This document shows, one piece after another, positions 38,103 through 51,279 of a DNA stretch of 64,000 nt. This DNA comes from Rheum nobile (Eukaryota; Streptophyta; Magnoliopsida; Caryophyllales; Polygonaceae), in contig WOAB01000056.1 of the NCBI GenBank assembly GCA_027886185.1, positions 1,736,001 through 1,800,000 of the forward strand. Reading direction: 5' to 3'. Made by a program: the position numbers and the translations under genes. How positions within the stretch are numbered: the stretch's first letter is position 1; every line of letters begins with the position of its first letter. The notes beneath the pieces are model-generated. The model saw only the letters and a list, made by a program, of their open reading frames with translations, was not told the DNA's origin and did not search any database.

Positions 38103-39097
38103 CTATGACATGCAATCACTCTGCTTCTGTTTCTTCCCCTTGTTGCCCTCCTCTTCCAGTGTTTTCAATTTGTTTTTAATGGCTGCAATTTTTGCACTTC
38201 GACTTGTTTGTCCTGAATTGCCGCTAAAAGCTGTAGATTTACAGGAGCTATTGATGGTCTTAGCCCTGTTGTTTTCTGTGGCTGTTTCACCTTGAGATTT
38301 CTCACTTGCAAGACGCACAACCAAAGGGCGACCACAAGCCATTCTCCCGTGCATCTTCTCCTTAGACTCACTAGCTTCCTGCATTCTTACTTCAATGAGA
38401 ATACTAGTTAGGGCATTGCTTAATTGCACAGAAAGTTGCTAAAATAAAGTATACAGGGTTCTGTGGCAAACTCATGTTTTCTATTATTAGTCTACTTAAT
38501 TAGGCAATTAAAATATAGAAATGTCTTTGACTTCAAACAGTATTATCCTATGGCTGAACTAACATAGGACTAAAAATCTCAGTCTGTTTGTTTCTCCCTT
38601 GACTCATGTTGTGTTTGGTTTGTTTCATGACGGTTTCGCCGGGTTTGTCCTGTATTTCGAATTTTCACCTTATAAAAAAAAAAAAGGACTAGAAATTTGC
38701 TCACAGGTCCCTCTTAACTACATTTTATTTCTTTTGAAACAAAAAGAAGGCAAGTAACTCACAATCAATATGTTTCATGCTTCCAATGTTAGCAAAAGCT
38801 TACCTCTTTCGAGTTGAACTGGATAAAGGCATACCCACGGGGTTCTCCTCGCTTGGGTCCCCGAGTGTGGCATAGAAAGTCTACTGATTCAATCTTTCCA
38901 TATGGTGAGAATAGTCTGATTAGAGTCGCCCTATTGACAAGGAGATAAAGACATTTTCAAATTATCAAAGGTCTTAAAATGAATAAGCATACTGTTCAAC
39001 TCTGAAATTTTAAGTTTCCTTACTCTGATATCCTATGATCAATGTTACCAATGTAAAGCCTCCTTTCACAACTTTCTTCAATTGCCCCGTTGGGATC
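38103..39097 (-). CDS. RRM protein resembling RBM18, 5' end not resolved
   Basis: Three downstream coding exons are clear: 39024-39097, 38804-38930, 38103-38378, all with consensus splice sites and a continuous frame. They encode RRLYIGNIDHRIS (RNP2), then LIRLFSPYGKIESVDF and RGYAFIQF (RNP1), then GRPLVVRLASEK and a basic tail with SAKIAAIKNKLKTLEEEG ending at 38103. This is the single-RRM layout of RBM18-type proteins; RNA binding is expected, while the plant role is not known to me. The first coding exon, a few residues, must lie upstream. The only leader-like sequence I find is near 41998-42120, and it has no usable ATG, so a small exon in between is likely. Confidence 0.85.
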
Positions 39098-41997
39098 CTG
39101 CACAGGATTGGAAGGAGATTCATTTTTTTTTATTAAAACATGTGCTAAAAGTTTCATCATGATCACTGTCATATTCTCAACCAATGAGATATTTAAGCTT
39201 TTAGTAGTTATGTCTACTTCTCTTCTTTACATGGTTTGTGCAACTGGAATTAAAACAACAAAATTGATATCCCTACTTGGATAGCTATGGGAATCATGAA
39301 CCCCTCTGCCACCTACAGATAGCCGTTACACGCAAGCAAGACGGCAGAAAATAAATTACTCCTAGAATCATGCTACTAGAGTTTATGTTGAACATAAAAG
39401 AAATAGATAACTTGTGTCCATATGTATGCAAGTACTTGAAATTACAAGCAGAAAATATTGTAATTACCATGATACTGAAAAGCTTGTGATGCCAAAAAGT
39501 CACTTTCAACCTCAAAACACTTTTATGATTGAGAAAATTTGTGATCTTGCATAACCTGGAGGAGCAACATTAATTTCATAATCATTTGACATAAAAAACT
39601 ATATCCAGTACTAATGGTAACAGAACATGGAAATATCAAAAAGACATTTGAAAATAAACAAATAAAATAAAAATACAGAAAGAAAAGAAAAGAGAAAAAA
39701 CAGGTTCATCAGATTTATATGAAGACAATAGATGGGGAGAAAACCAGTAGTTGAAACATTTACTGTAGTAACATATGCAGAAGAAACAAGATACATGCTA
39801 CAAATACATAGCTACAAGTCTGAATCTAAATCTGAGAAATAATGGTGTGGAAAAAAAGGTTGCTTTTACTATGAGGAAAGAGCATTCATCAGATGTGAGG
39901 AAACTCTCCCAGTAAAAAAGGTTCTCAAAATGAGCAAGTGATGTCTTGGTCCAAGTCAAGAACTGTGTGGCAAAATGGTGCAGGCTGCTAAACTCCAGCA
40001 GTAAGTCTCTCAAAGGTGTACATAGGGATTCGACTATTATGGTACACTGTTGAGACATGAAAAACGTAACAAGGATGAGATGGTATGTTGCTTCAACTAG
40101 TATAATTATTTAGTGGTTGTTAAGAAGAATGGGGACTTTTAGGTTCCAGGTAGAGTATCCTATCTGAGTTGGAATGCTCTAATTCAGAGTACTCATACCA
40201 TTGACAACCTCTGCACGAAATGTTGAATACTTGTAGTTGACAGTTCATGAAGATTATTTTTGGAAAATTAATTGCCTTTCTTTATTGCAATGTCACAAAA
40301 CGGTTGTTGAAATTTCTGCATATGTCAAGTAGGTGCAAAACCAGTACACAATAGAATCACAAATAGGAAAATATACAAACAAATTGGAGATAGAATTCCC
40401 CTTCATGTTTCATTGGTATTATGATAAGATCACACTATGCATGCTTGCTATTTACACCGAGGCAACTCTTGCTGATTGATTTTTTTTATGGACTTCGGTT
40501 ATTGCAAAGATTGTGAACCTTGTTGAATATATATTTTGTTATAGTAGCTTTAGAGTTTCTGGTTAAATGTATCTCTAACGTGCACCCTCCTAATTGATCT
40601 TCGTGATCACAAACAAAAATCAATATGGCATGTATTAAGAAAAGAATAACTAAACAGCAGGTCAGTGTGAGCACCCTTGAGTTCTAAAAACAGTCAAACC
40701 AATTACTGCTTATTATCGTCCATTCCACTTCCATTAGCACTACTGAAAAGAAACGCTATTTTTGGAAGTTTTGTCTTGATAAATCGATTTAATTGTCATA
40801 CATAAATCCCAAAAGTGAGAAAAATTGACATGAGAACTGATAATACTTGCATCCAATTAGGCAACAAAGGATATCTATCAAGAAACTTTACCCAAAAGCA
40901 TACAAAACGAAAGGTTAACTGCAAGATATCTTTTTCTCCTATGTTAACTGGACTATGTGCTACCAGTGCAGTAGAATTAACAAGAGACGGGTCAAATCAC
41001 CACCATAGAAAGGTTACCCACATCTATAAGCACCATTTGTATGGTTTATCATACAGAATTAGAATATGTCATCCAAGAGAGCCCATGAGAAACTTGACAA
41101 GCATCATTTCCTCTAGTGTTAAGACCCATTTGATATGTTGTTTAAGGCCATTCTTAATGTTAGTAAAATTAGAAATTAATTTTATATTAATTATTTAATC
41201 GTTGTTCTGTTATTTCCCTTTGACTAATTCTTCCATTATCTCAGCCATTAGGATAAATGTTGTTAGTGGAGGCTGTTAGTGTAGAGAACTCTTAGGCTCT
41301 TTGTTAGCAGAGTTCTTCAATTCAGTTAATATATTTTCTGTATAAATTAGGAAGTCTATCAATGGAAAACATATCTTCTTTCATAATATCTTATACTTAA
41401 AACTTGTTGTTTGGTTAGTTTTTAGGTTGTTAGGGTTTTACAGGAAGGTGACCACCTTCACCCTAATTTGTCATCTTTCACTCCATGAGACCTAGACCAC
41501 CTTTCACCACCAGCTGCTCAGCAACAGCTAAGGACTCATAACGCCGCTACCTTCACCACATCCTCCGTGGCCCAGTCTTCCTGACTAGAGTGGGTTAGGA
41601 TTGGACTATACCTGAATGTTGGTCAGGTACAAAGAGTAAAGCACGGGGGAATGGCGATTTTAGTAATCCAAACACCGGTTTTGGAATCAATGAAACTGAT
41701 TCCGAATTCCCAGGATATGTTACCAAACGGGCAGTAAAAGGTTTGTTCGGTAGCATTAGATGCTGAGATTCATCAAAACCACAAATAGAATAGAAACTGT
41801 GGACTCCAACAGAAAATCACGACCTCAAATAATTGAACACAGAAACTCATCAAAAAAACACACGAAATTTTGTACCTCCCAAAATACAACATCAAACTCC
41901 TCCCAGAATCAATTACTCAGGCATTGGAGCAATCGGATATGATAAATTCGGCCAATATCACATGCAGAATGGAGATACAAATAACGAAAATGTTTAC
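39098..41997 (-). other. Probable long intron(s) of the RRM gene
   Basis: No independent gene is supported. A stretch near 41270-41390 (repeated GTTAGTG, TATAAAT, AGAACTCT/AGAGTTCT) looks like part of an old LTR, but I cannot define its ends. Confidence 0.4.
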
Positions 41998-42120
41998 CTT
42001 TCGTAGGCTCGAGGTCGAAGTCAATGGAATATGAAGGTGGAGTAGAAACTCTCGACGACGGCGATGGCTGTAGTTGTCGGCAGAGGGGAGCGCGCTGTGA
42101 TTGACAGCTAGGGTTTCGCC
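41998..42120 (-). other. Probable 5' leader exon of the RRM gene
   Basis: Minus-strand sequence with GCGAAACCCTAGCTGTC, typical of plant leaders, ends in the donor CGAAAG/GTAAAC at 41998. No ATG occurs in the frame that would join the RRM exons. Confidence 0.45.
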
Positions 42121-42233
42121 CTAAGGATGATGATGAGTTCAGGAATCGGGACCCACATTCTCAAATTTCATTTTATTTACAAACAAACCTAAATTATTTT
42201 CATAAAATCCCGAAAATGAAAATTAATAGTAAA

Positions 42234-42594
42234 AGGAATAATCACCAAAAATAATCAAAGACAAAAATAATCTCAATTCAATTAAAAATAATTACAACTT
42301 TCAATCCATGAACCAAAAATAATTTCAATAATCTTTTCAGTTGAGATTTTAATTAATTCGATGATGTGTATTCGATGATTTTTCATAGTGGACGGGATAA
42401 GTGATTTTTCTTTGTACAAGATATCTTACTAAGTGTCATATTGTCATCGAATTAGTCAAAATCTTAATCGAAAAAATCATTGGGATTGCTTCTGGTTCAT
42501 GGGTTGAAAGTTGATATTATTTTTGGTTGAATTAAAGTTGAGATTATTTTTTATCTACTAATAAAAGTTGAGATTATATTTGGTGATTTTTCCT
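42234..42594. mobile_element. Inverted-repeat element related to copies 1-3
   Basis: The left end AGGAATAATCACCAAAAATA and the reverse complement of the right end (AGGAAAAATCACCAAATATA) match well. The interior repeats RTTGARATTAT-like words in opposite orientation. The terminal pattern AGGAAAAATNAC recalls the elements at 28479 and 57457. Confidence 0.55.
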
Positions 42595-42905
42595 AAAAAT
42601 TAAGGTGTGGAGTTTTCTTCTATTATAAATCTCAGGTTTTGTTGTGAAAGACAAGTATTTGGTGATCAATCTTACAAATGATAATATGAGGGCCGTTCGG
42701 ATGGAATTGCCTCTTAAGATAAATACTACGAAACAATCACAATCGTAGGATGGAGCCAATAGACGGCCTAGATTGAAGGAGAAGGAAAAAGAGAAAAAAG
42801 GCAAGCGAGCGAGTACCTGTTGGACGCGGTGGCATTTCTGTAATTAAATCTAAAATTAACACATTATTACACGTTTGTCCCTCACATCTAAAACCCCAAA
42901 AAACG

Positions 42906-43503
42906 AATCAAGGCCTTCCGCTTCGTGGAGCTCTTCGCCGCCATGGCTCTCCTCACCTGGCTCTCAGCTCGCGCGCCGCTCGTCGTCAAGGCCTCCGCCG
43001 ACTATCCGCCGCCGTCGCCAGCCCTGTCTTTGTTTTCTTCCTCGGAAACGAGATTGTCGTAGCTCTCTTCGCCAAGTCCGGCCACATCACTCGCTCCTCC
43101 GGCGCCGCCAATGCCGAGAGCGAGATCCACGAGGAGTTGAGCTCCAACGTCGCGGCGGAGTTGCAAGCCTCGCCGGAGAAGGCGATCGTGTTTCAGGACA
43201 AGAAAATCATATGCGAGGAGGTAGCGAAGCTCAAGGCGTCGGAAGAAGATGCGACTGAGAATCAGAATCCTAGGGTTTCTGATTCCGAACCTCGGGGCTT
43301 GCGATTGTACAAAAGGAGCGATTCAGACAAGATTGGGAGAGGAAATCGCGAGGAGAAGACGCCGGAGTGTAACAGAATACTCTGGCGATCGGAGACAGAT
43401 GTATGCCGGAAAGTCGCTGGAGCCGGCGAATCGAAGTATCCGGAGGACGGCATGAGCAATGACGAGTTCCGCGTGCACGATAGAAGAGTTCATCGCTAAA
43501 CAG
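42906..43503 (+). pseudogene. DUF4408-type membrane protein, frameshifted
   Basis: The reading starts without an ATG at RIKAFRFVELFAA and MALLTWLSARAPLVVKASADY in one frame. Near 43005-43020 it moves to another frame: VASPVFVFFLGNEIVVALF, then NRILWRSETDV, then YPEDGMSNDEFR. A final one-base shift is needed to read TIEEFIAKQ, just before a donor at 43504. Two hydrophobic helices followed by a polar tail ending in SNDEFRxTIEEFIAKQ is the layout of plant DUF4408 proteins. Two frameshifts and the missing start make it a pseudogene, unless there are assembly errors. Its GC content is far higher than that of its surroundings. Confidence 0.7.
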
Positions 43504-43569
43504 GTAAAATCTGACATTTGCTTGTCAGTTGTCACATAAGAGAATAATTCATGTGCAATGCCTCTGCAG

Positions 43570-44718
43570 CATGTTAAACGATTCGTTCATGGGTACGAAT
43601 CAGCACTAGAAAGATACACTTAGCTCTTATGCATTGCGGTTATCTGGTCTTTTGTTGCTGTCTTGACAGTTTCTGGTGCCTATAATCATGTCAGAGGTGT
43701 GACAAAACTAAGCTGCAGAACTGATCATTCAAACCCCATATCCTTTGCTCCATGGTATATTCAATCTCCTTGTTTTTATGCATTTAGAAGCAACGACGTT
43801 TGATGAAAGCCTGAAGTAAGCGGTTAATCACTGTAGGATAAAGATTCCTTATCCTTTCCAGTGGGGTGCTCCTATATTTAGAGCTGGTGATGTATTTGGA
43901 ATGATGGGTGCAACTCTTGTTACATCAGCTGAGGTTAATTTGACTTCATTTTTCCTACAGAAATTGCCATTGCAATGGCAATTTCCTAATTTGGTGGTTA
44001 TGTAATTTTCTTGGTGCAGTCTACTGCAACATTTTATGCAGCTTCCCGCCTTTCTGGTGCGACGCCTCCTCCAGCTCACGTGCTCAGCAGGAGCATTGTC
44101 TTGCAGGTAACATACAAAGAGCTCCTTTTTTTGGCTGTTAAAAATATTTATTTCATTCAGTGATCTTGAGCATTTGCTTTGTACAACTTTCAGGGTGTTA
44201 GCTTGCTACTTGATGGGATCTTTGGTGCTGCAGTTGGCACTACTGCATCTGTGTAAGGATATCCGGATCTCCCATCTTTGGTTATTTCAGAATTTTAGAA
44301 TCTTGAACTTGGATTCCTTTGCTCTTTTAGTGAAAATGTTGGGCTTCTTGGATTGACTCGTGTGGGGAGTAGACGAGTAGTTCAGATATCAACGGTTTTC
44401 ATGATCTTCTTCTCTATATTCGGTGTGCTACATGTCTTGAAATCTCAGTCTTACTTGATTCATCATCACAAGGATTACTGATTCCATTTTCTACCTTATT
44501 TCAGGGAAATTTGGAGCATTTTTTGCTTCAATTCCTTTGCCCATATTTGCAGCTATATATTGTGTTCTATGGGGAATAGTTGGTGAGTTGTTATGTTGTG
44601 TGACTACAATTTGCCCATACTTGATTCATCACAAAGATACACTATTTTTTTGCTTGCTTTACAGCTGCAGTAGGCATTTCATACATTCAGTTCACAAACC
44701 ACAACTCCATGAGAAACA
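43570..44718 (+). pseudogene. Nucleobase-ascorbate transporter fragment
   Basis: Successive exons with good splice sites read ERYT(stop)LLCIAVIWSF and SGAYNH, then SCRTDHSN and APW, then IPYPFQWGAPIF, FGMMGATLVTSAE, STATFYAASRLSGATPPPAH, then GVSLLLDGIFGAAVG, ENVGLLGLTRVGSRRVVQIS, then GKFGAFFASIPLPIFAAIY, and AAVGISYIQFTN. These are the core of plant NAT/NCS2 purine-ascorbate permeases. The beginning and end of the gene are missing, and one TAG interrupts the first exon. It follows the DUF4408 piece on the same strand, so splicing could join the two. Confidence 0.85.
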
Positions 44719-44746
44719 ATTGTGTATTGGTTGTCATAGACTCATA

Positions 44747-44815
44747 GCCTATTAGCTCAAATGGTAGAGCAATGTGTTTATTCACATGGATGTGGGTTCA
44801 AATCCCTCATAGGCC
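44747..44815 (+). other. tRNA-like sequence (SINE head or tRNA pseudogene)
   Basis: GCCTAT at the start pairs with ATAGGC at the end. A D-arm-like AGCTCAAATGGTAGAGC (A box) and a T-arm-like TGGGTTCAAATCCC (B box) are spaced as in a tRNA. The anticodon arm pairs with a six-base loop and the T stem has a mismatch, so it is unlikely to be a working tRNA. Confidence 0.55.
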
Positions 44816-44869
44816 ACATTTTAGAGGTTGATAAACCCTACAAGAGAAGTTTAAGCCGATAATCTTGCA

Positions 44870-46290
44870 GGTTCATGAGTTTTTCCTTTCAGGTTCATGC
44901 ATTTGAACTTGTAGGTTCATGAGTTATGGCGTATAGGTTCATGAGTTTTATTTTACAAGTTTATGAGATTTTTCTAAGGTTCATGAGTTTTAACTAGCAG
45001 GTTCATGAGTTTTGTCTTACAGGTTCATTAACTTTGTTTTACAGGTTCATGGGTGTTTTCTAAGGTCTCTTGAGTTTTTTTATCTTGCAGGTTCATGAGT
45101 TTTTTATCTTGTAGTTTAATAAGTTTTATCTTATAGGTTCATGAGTTTTAACTAGCAGGTTCATGAGTTTTATCTTATAGGTTCATTAGTTTTGTTTTAC
45201 AGGTTCATGGATTTTTTCTGAGGTTTTTGATTTTTTTATATTGCAGGTTCATGAGTTTTTTATCTTGTAGTTTAATAAGTTTTATCTTATAGGTTCATGA
45301 GTTTTAACTTGCAAGTTCATGAGTTTTAACTTGCAAGTTCATGAGTTTTGTCTTATAGGTTCATTAGTTTTGTTTTATAGGTTCATGGGTTTTTTCTGAG
45401 GTTCTTGAGTTTTTTTTATCTTGCAGGTTCATGAGTTTTTTATCTTGTAGTTTAATAAGTTTTTTTAAAACTAATGGACCCTTAGCAAAAATGGACCCCT
45501 CTCCCTAAACCCTGCTCCCTAAACCCTACCCTTTAAACCTTAAACCCCAAAAAACTATATTTTAGATAGAGAAAAAACCAAGAAGAGGGAGGGAAAAAAA
45601 TAATAAAATAAGCTAGTAGGGACTAGAAAAAATACATAAAAATTAGTAAGAGTCTCTTTTATTAATTGAAAACTCTTAAAGGGTCAATGGGCTCAAAAAC
45701 CTCATTTTTTCTAAGGTTCACGAGTTTTAACTAGCAGGTTCCATGTTCATTAGTTTTGTTTTACAGGTTCATGGGTTTTTTTTCTGAGGTTCTGAGTTTT
45801 TTTATGTTACAGGTTCATGAGTTTTAACTTGCAAGTTCATGAGTTTTAACTAGCAGGTTCATGAGTTTTAACTAGCAGGTTCATGAGTTTTGTTTTACAG
45901 GTTCATGTATTTTTTACGAGGTTCTTGAGTTTTTTATCTTGCAGGTTCTGAGTTTTTTTTCTTGTTGTTTAATAAGTTTTATCTTATAGGTTCATGAGTT
46001 TTAACTTGTAAGTTCACGAGTTTTAACTAGCAGGTTCATGAGTTTTGTCTTATAGGTTCATTAGTTTTGTTTTATGGGTTCATGAGTTTTTTCTGAGATT
46101 CTTGAGTTTTTTTTTATCTTGCAGGTTCATGAGTTTTTTATCTTGTAGTTTAATAAGTTTTATCTTATAGGTTCATGAGTTTTATCTTCTATGTTTATGA
46201 TTTTTAACTTGCAGGTTCATGTCAATGATCATTCAGGTTCATGACTATTCTTTTGTAGGTTTATGACTTTTCTCTTTCAGGTTCATGATT
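44870..46290. repeat. Degenerate array of a 20-27-bp unit
   Basis: Dozens of copies of AGGTTCATGAGTTTT with a variable ATCTTGC, AACTAGC or GTCTTAC link fill about 1.2 kb. A higher-order pattern is visible: one multi-unit block recurs around 45070, 45240, 45420, 45930 and 46120. A foreign segment at 45465-45710 splits the array. Confidence 0.85.
45501..45548. repeat. Interstitial telomere-like sequence
   Basis: CCCTAAACCCTGCTCCCTAA continues into degenerate CCCTAAA units. It lies in the segment that interrupts the repeat array. Confidence 0.55.
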
Positions 46291-46439
46291 TTTTTTCATG
46301 CCAATTTTCACATAACAACAACAAACTACACAACACCACAACAAGGTGATTATATTTTTAGACATTGACAAATAAAAGGTTTTTACAAATTATTCGGCTA
46401 TACACAAGTTAAATTTCCACATAACAATAACAAACAAGG

Positions 46440-47436
<997 letters not shown>

Positions 47437-48299
47437 CTATGCAGCAAGACAAACTGTTTAAATATGAGTATCGACAACACTCTTGCTCAATGAAAAGTAA
47501 CAAATAACTTGTAAGGAACACAAATGCATAACAACAATAATGTAGCAGCCCCATATATACAGAAAGATTCATGCTTGAAACTATAATAAGTAAAAGTTCG
47601 CAATCTACTACTTCCAAACCCAAAAGATCAGTGAGCTACATTTGCACAACTTTCTCACTTTTTCGATGCTAATCTATCTCAAAAATCTTAAATTTACTCG
47701 CACTTTACTATAAAAGGGTATTAATACACAGTTCAGTGCACATCCAGATTAGTAAAACTGAATAGGGAGGAAAATTAAGCTAGTAAAATGAACTTGTAAC
47801 GCCAAATTCACACAAATATACCCCCAAATCAAACATACAAATGATACAACCAAACTTGTCTGACTCATTACATTCATAGGCACCTCTGATACACAACAAC
47901 AAATTGTATCAAATTAACCTCGAATACAAATTTGCAACAAAATTAATAGATTTGAACACATTTATGTAAATCTTAAGAAGCTAAATGCACTGATTTGTTA
48001 GTTTAAAATATCGAAACTGAGACAACAATCAAAACTTTCATTGAGGCATTCCATCAAACAGGTTGAGTGCATGAACAAAATCACAAGTAAAAAGATTGTT
48101 CTCCTTCTCAGCCACCATTCAAATCATGTATGGAATTATTTGCTACACAAACACAAGTAAAAATATTGTTCTCCTTCTTAGCATATCAAAATTCCCGAAG
48201 CTCTAAACACAGACAAAATCGCAACCACGAAAACGAATCCCAACCGAATATGTATCAACTCAGATCGAAATCAAAAGGAGAAGATGAAGAAAAGATTAC
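47437..48299 (-). other. Possible intron joining Hsp70-like and KARI-like exons
   Basis: No open frame is supported. The stretch runs from a donor at 48299 to the acceptor (ATAG) before the reductoisomerase exon at 47436, so it could act as one intron. Confidence 0.35.
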
Positions 48300-48333
48300 C
48301 AAAGACGGTGTTGATAGGGTTCATGGCGACCTT
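48300..48333 (-). pseudogene. Possible Hsp70 exon-1 end
   Basis: The minus strand encodes VAMNPINTVF followed at once by a GT donor. In plant Hsp70 genes this motif ends exon 1 at the same point. Only about 34 bp match, so this may be a small captured piece or a coincidence. Confidence 0.4.
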
Positions 48334-49103
48334 GAGTGCCGAGATCCAGTCCAATAGGATTCCAGCGCATCGATCTCGGATACGAAAATGGCTCCATGGA
48401 TCAATCTGTGAAGAACCCTAGAGTGCCGAGACTGAATGATATGAGAGGAAATGACAAAACTGCCCTTCTCCAATTTTAAAAGCCTCAAACGCAAATAAAA
48501 CACGAGCCGCACGATTGTGGGAGATGGACGGTGCAGATGTGTACTCTCTGCTTATAATAAGAGCCATACTCATGATAATATTAATGTTATTTGATGTCTT
48601 CGTTTAAACATATACTCTCTATTGCTAAATATATGGGTAAGTGTCATGTAAAAATATATAATAGGGTTAGAAAATTTAATAATTTTTAGGCTAAGTTTAT
48701 ACTTTTATTAAAAGGTCATGATATGATTTTGAGAGTTTGATCGATTAATATGATTGACGGTCAACGTTTTTTCCCTTAGACCTAATTCTTGTTTTATGAC
48801 GGCTGTTCATAGCGCATTGATATTAACTTGTATGTGGATTGATATTAACTTTGTACGTGTCTAGTGTCTACGTCTTAAAGTTGTTAAAAAAATAAAGATA
48901 TCAAAAAGGAAATTGAAACTCATGCATCAGACTGATTTTGTACGCGCGCACATGATATGATATGTGCATTGATTTTGGGTTGTGTGTGCATGGATTTGGA
49001 CTTGTACGTGCATCTAAATTCTACTTGTTTACATCGTTTTTTCTGGGTTAAAATGTACATGAGTTTTGAACTGTATGTGCATTCCTTTTGAAGTGGATAC
49101 ATT

Positions 49104-49681
49104 CAGTGGCAGATCCAGGATTTCTTCGAAGGGGGGTCACAAAATCGTCTATGAAAAATTATATAATATTGTTTATCATTAATCACATTACTATTTGTAA
49201 AAAAAATTATACAAATCTTATATACTAGGTGGATTATTATGTTTTGAAAAACATTTTTAACTAATTTACAATTTTGAAAATATTTTTGGACAAATAGTAA
49301 GGAGAACTACCTAAAATATGTTAGTATCAAATATATTGTGAGAATTTTAAATAAGATTAATTCAATTAGCTTACAAAATTTTTAACTTATTTCATAATCA
49401 TGATGGACAAAAATAGGAAATACAAATATTTGTATAAAAGAGAAAATAAAGGACACAAATTGTTATTTATCTAAAAAGAAAACAATACAAAAGATGGGAG
49501 ATGGGGACTTGAACCCCAAACCTTTGGGTTAAACTCATGTTCCACAACCAATTGGGCTAATAACTCTTTTTGTTAACATGTAAAAGACATTAATATATAT
49601 ATATTTTTAATTTAATTTTTTTTAATATATGACTTGATCCAGGGGAAGGGGGGTCACCGGACCCCCCTGGATCCGCCTCTA
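49104..49681. mobile_element. Non-autonomous hAT element
   Basis: The ends CAGTGGCAGATCCAGG and CCTGGATCCGCCTCTA are inverted repeats. A perfect 8-bp target duplication, GATACATT, flanks them (49096-49103, 49682-49689). It is 578 bp with no transposase. A tRNA-like segment lies inside. Confidence 0.85.
49494..49566 (-). other. tRNA-like segment inside the hAT element
   Basis: On the minus strand an A-box-like TTAGCCCAATTGG and a B-box-like GGGGTTCAAGTCCCC are spaced as in a tRNA or tRNA-derived SINE head. Acceptor-stem pairing is poor. Confidence 0.5.
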
Positions 49682-50269
49682 GATACATTTATACTTGTAT
49701 GTGCATGTACTTTGTACTAGGTGTGCATGAGTTCCAATTACATATTTTTAGAAATAAAAATGTACGTGACTTTGTGTAAATAAAAACTCATGCACATACA
49801 AATAAAAATTTATGCACTTTCCAGAATGTGCACAAGTTTGTGTTTATATGTGCCTAAGTTTTGATTGTATGTGTGAATTTGTTTAAGTGGAAACTCATGC
49901 ACATATATGCAAAAACTTGTGCACTTCTTGGAATGTGCACAAGTTTGTGCACATATTTCGACTGTATGTGTGACTTTGTATAAGTGGAAACACACGCACA
50001 TACATGCAAAAACTGATGCACTTTTCTAGAATGTGTACGAGTTTGTGCTTATATTTGAATGAATATTTGTTTGTCTTTGTTTAGTGAAAACTCATGCACA
50101 TACATGCAATAAACTTACCCCTGGAATGTGTACAAGTTTGTATTTCATTTGACTTTATGTGGACGAGTTAAAAAATGCACAGATTTTTGCCTGTATGTGC
50201 ATGAAAATAAGTCTCTATGTGCATGATTTTTGTGTTGTATGTGCTAGCGAATAAAAAAAACGCATGCAC

Positions 50270-51279
50270 TGATAAGCACTACTTTGTAGGGCTTAAGTAA
50301 GAGTCATTAGAGGGTTTATTGGTGTCATTCGGATAGATTTAGACACATTCATGTGCATGGCGTTTGGGGGCGAAGTTTGGTGTTTTTGGAGGTGTTTGAG
50401 CTGTTTTGGAGATCATAGGAGACACTGAGGAAGAAGCCACCAGTAAAAGACGCAAAGGAAGTGAAGAGAAGAGTAGAAAAACAGTGTGCTGAATTCAATT
50501 GGTTCGTTCTCTCTACTCAGATGTCCAAATGGAGTGATTCCAACTCGAGGAGTTAGATCTTAAAGTCTACTACAAGTCCTCAAAATATGAGCGTAATCCG
50601 AGTTGAGAATCAAAAGTTATGGCGTTTTGCCTAAAGTATCGCAGATGCTGAAGGCCAATGAAGACTGCCGCACCCCGCGGCATGAAGTCCACCGCACCCC
50701 GCGGTGGCAACGCGCTGACGAGATTTATTTCCGAGTTTTTATTTCGTTCTATTTTATTTCCGAGACTTAGTTTCCTAGTTTGTTATTTTATTTTCTTTAT
50801 TTCTGAATTATTACTTTAGTATTTAAGTTAGGTTTAAGACTCTTTTAGAGTATCATCTACTCTTAACCCTAGTTGTCACTTTTCATATTTTTCCTCTCAC
50901 AAACCCTAATGGAGAACTAAACCTCCATTGTTGCACTTGACAGTTTGAAGTTAATAATTGATCGGTTGTGAGTTTTCTACTCTTGTTCGTTTTCCTATCT
51001 AGTTGGATTAATTTTCTTGCGCTTGATTGTCTATTGGTTTATGTTGATTTATCTAGAGTAGCTACCTAGGTCTATTGATATCTTCCTGATTGCTAGGACT
51101 TGTGATTCTGGGTTCGGGTTGCATATCTAGTGGCAAGCACGATTTACATAAGCGGGTTGCGAGTGTTCATCGTGAGAGAGAGTTAATTGCATGCTTATAG
51201 TAACGGGTTGTTTCTATTGCATGTATCTTGTTGAATCCTTATTTGATTGCTATTGCTTTATTGAGTCTTGAAGGTTTTC
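50270..51279 (+). repeat. Truncated 5' LTR
   Basis: It matches the first 1,010 bp of the right LTR with no indels and, by eye, about 35 substitutions. After GAAGGTTTTC at 51279 it passes directly into gag coding sequence. Confidence 0.9.

Larger units (their letters stand above)
48780..50264. repeat. Region rich in GTGCATGA-type repeats
   Basis: Words such as TGTGCATGAG, CTCATGCACATACATGC and AATGTGCACAAGTTTGTG recur in both orientations on both sides of the hAT element at 49104-49681, which inserted into the array. No coding potential is convincing. Confidence 0.65.

Noticed and set aside
41130..41395. Solo LTR
   Set aside because: TATAAAT and short repeats look LTR-like, but I could not find matching TG/CA ends with a target duplication.
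44747..44815. Functional tRNA gene
   Set aside because: The anticodon loop has six bases if the stem is paired and the T stem has a mismatch, so I list it only as tRNA-like.
44870..46290. CRISPR-like array
   Set aside because: The units are degenerate, lack unique spacers of constant length and lie in a plant nuclear genome; it is a satellite-like array.
48130..48512. Complete small gene upstream of the reductoisomerase fragment
   Set aside because: Only leader-like sequence and a 34-bp Hsp70-like exon end can be supported; longer frames have no motif.
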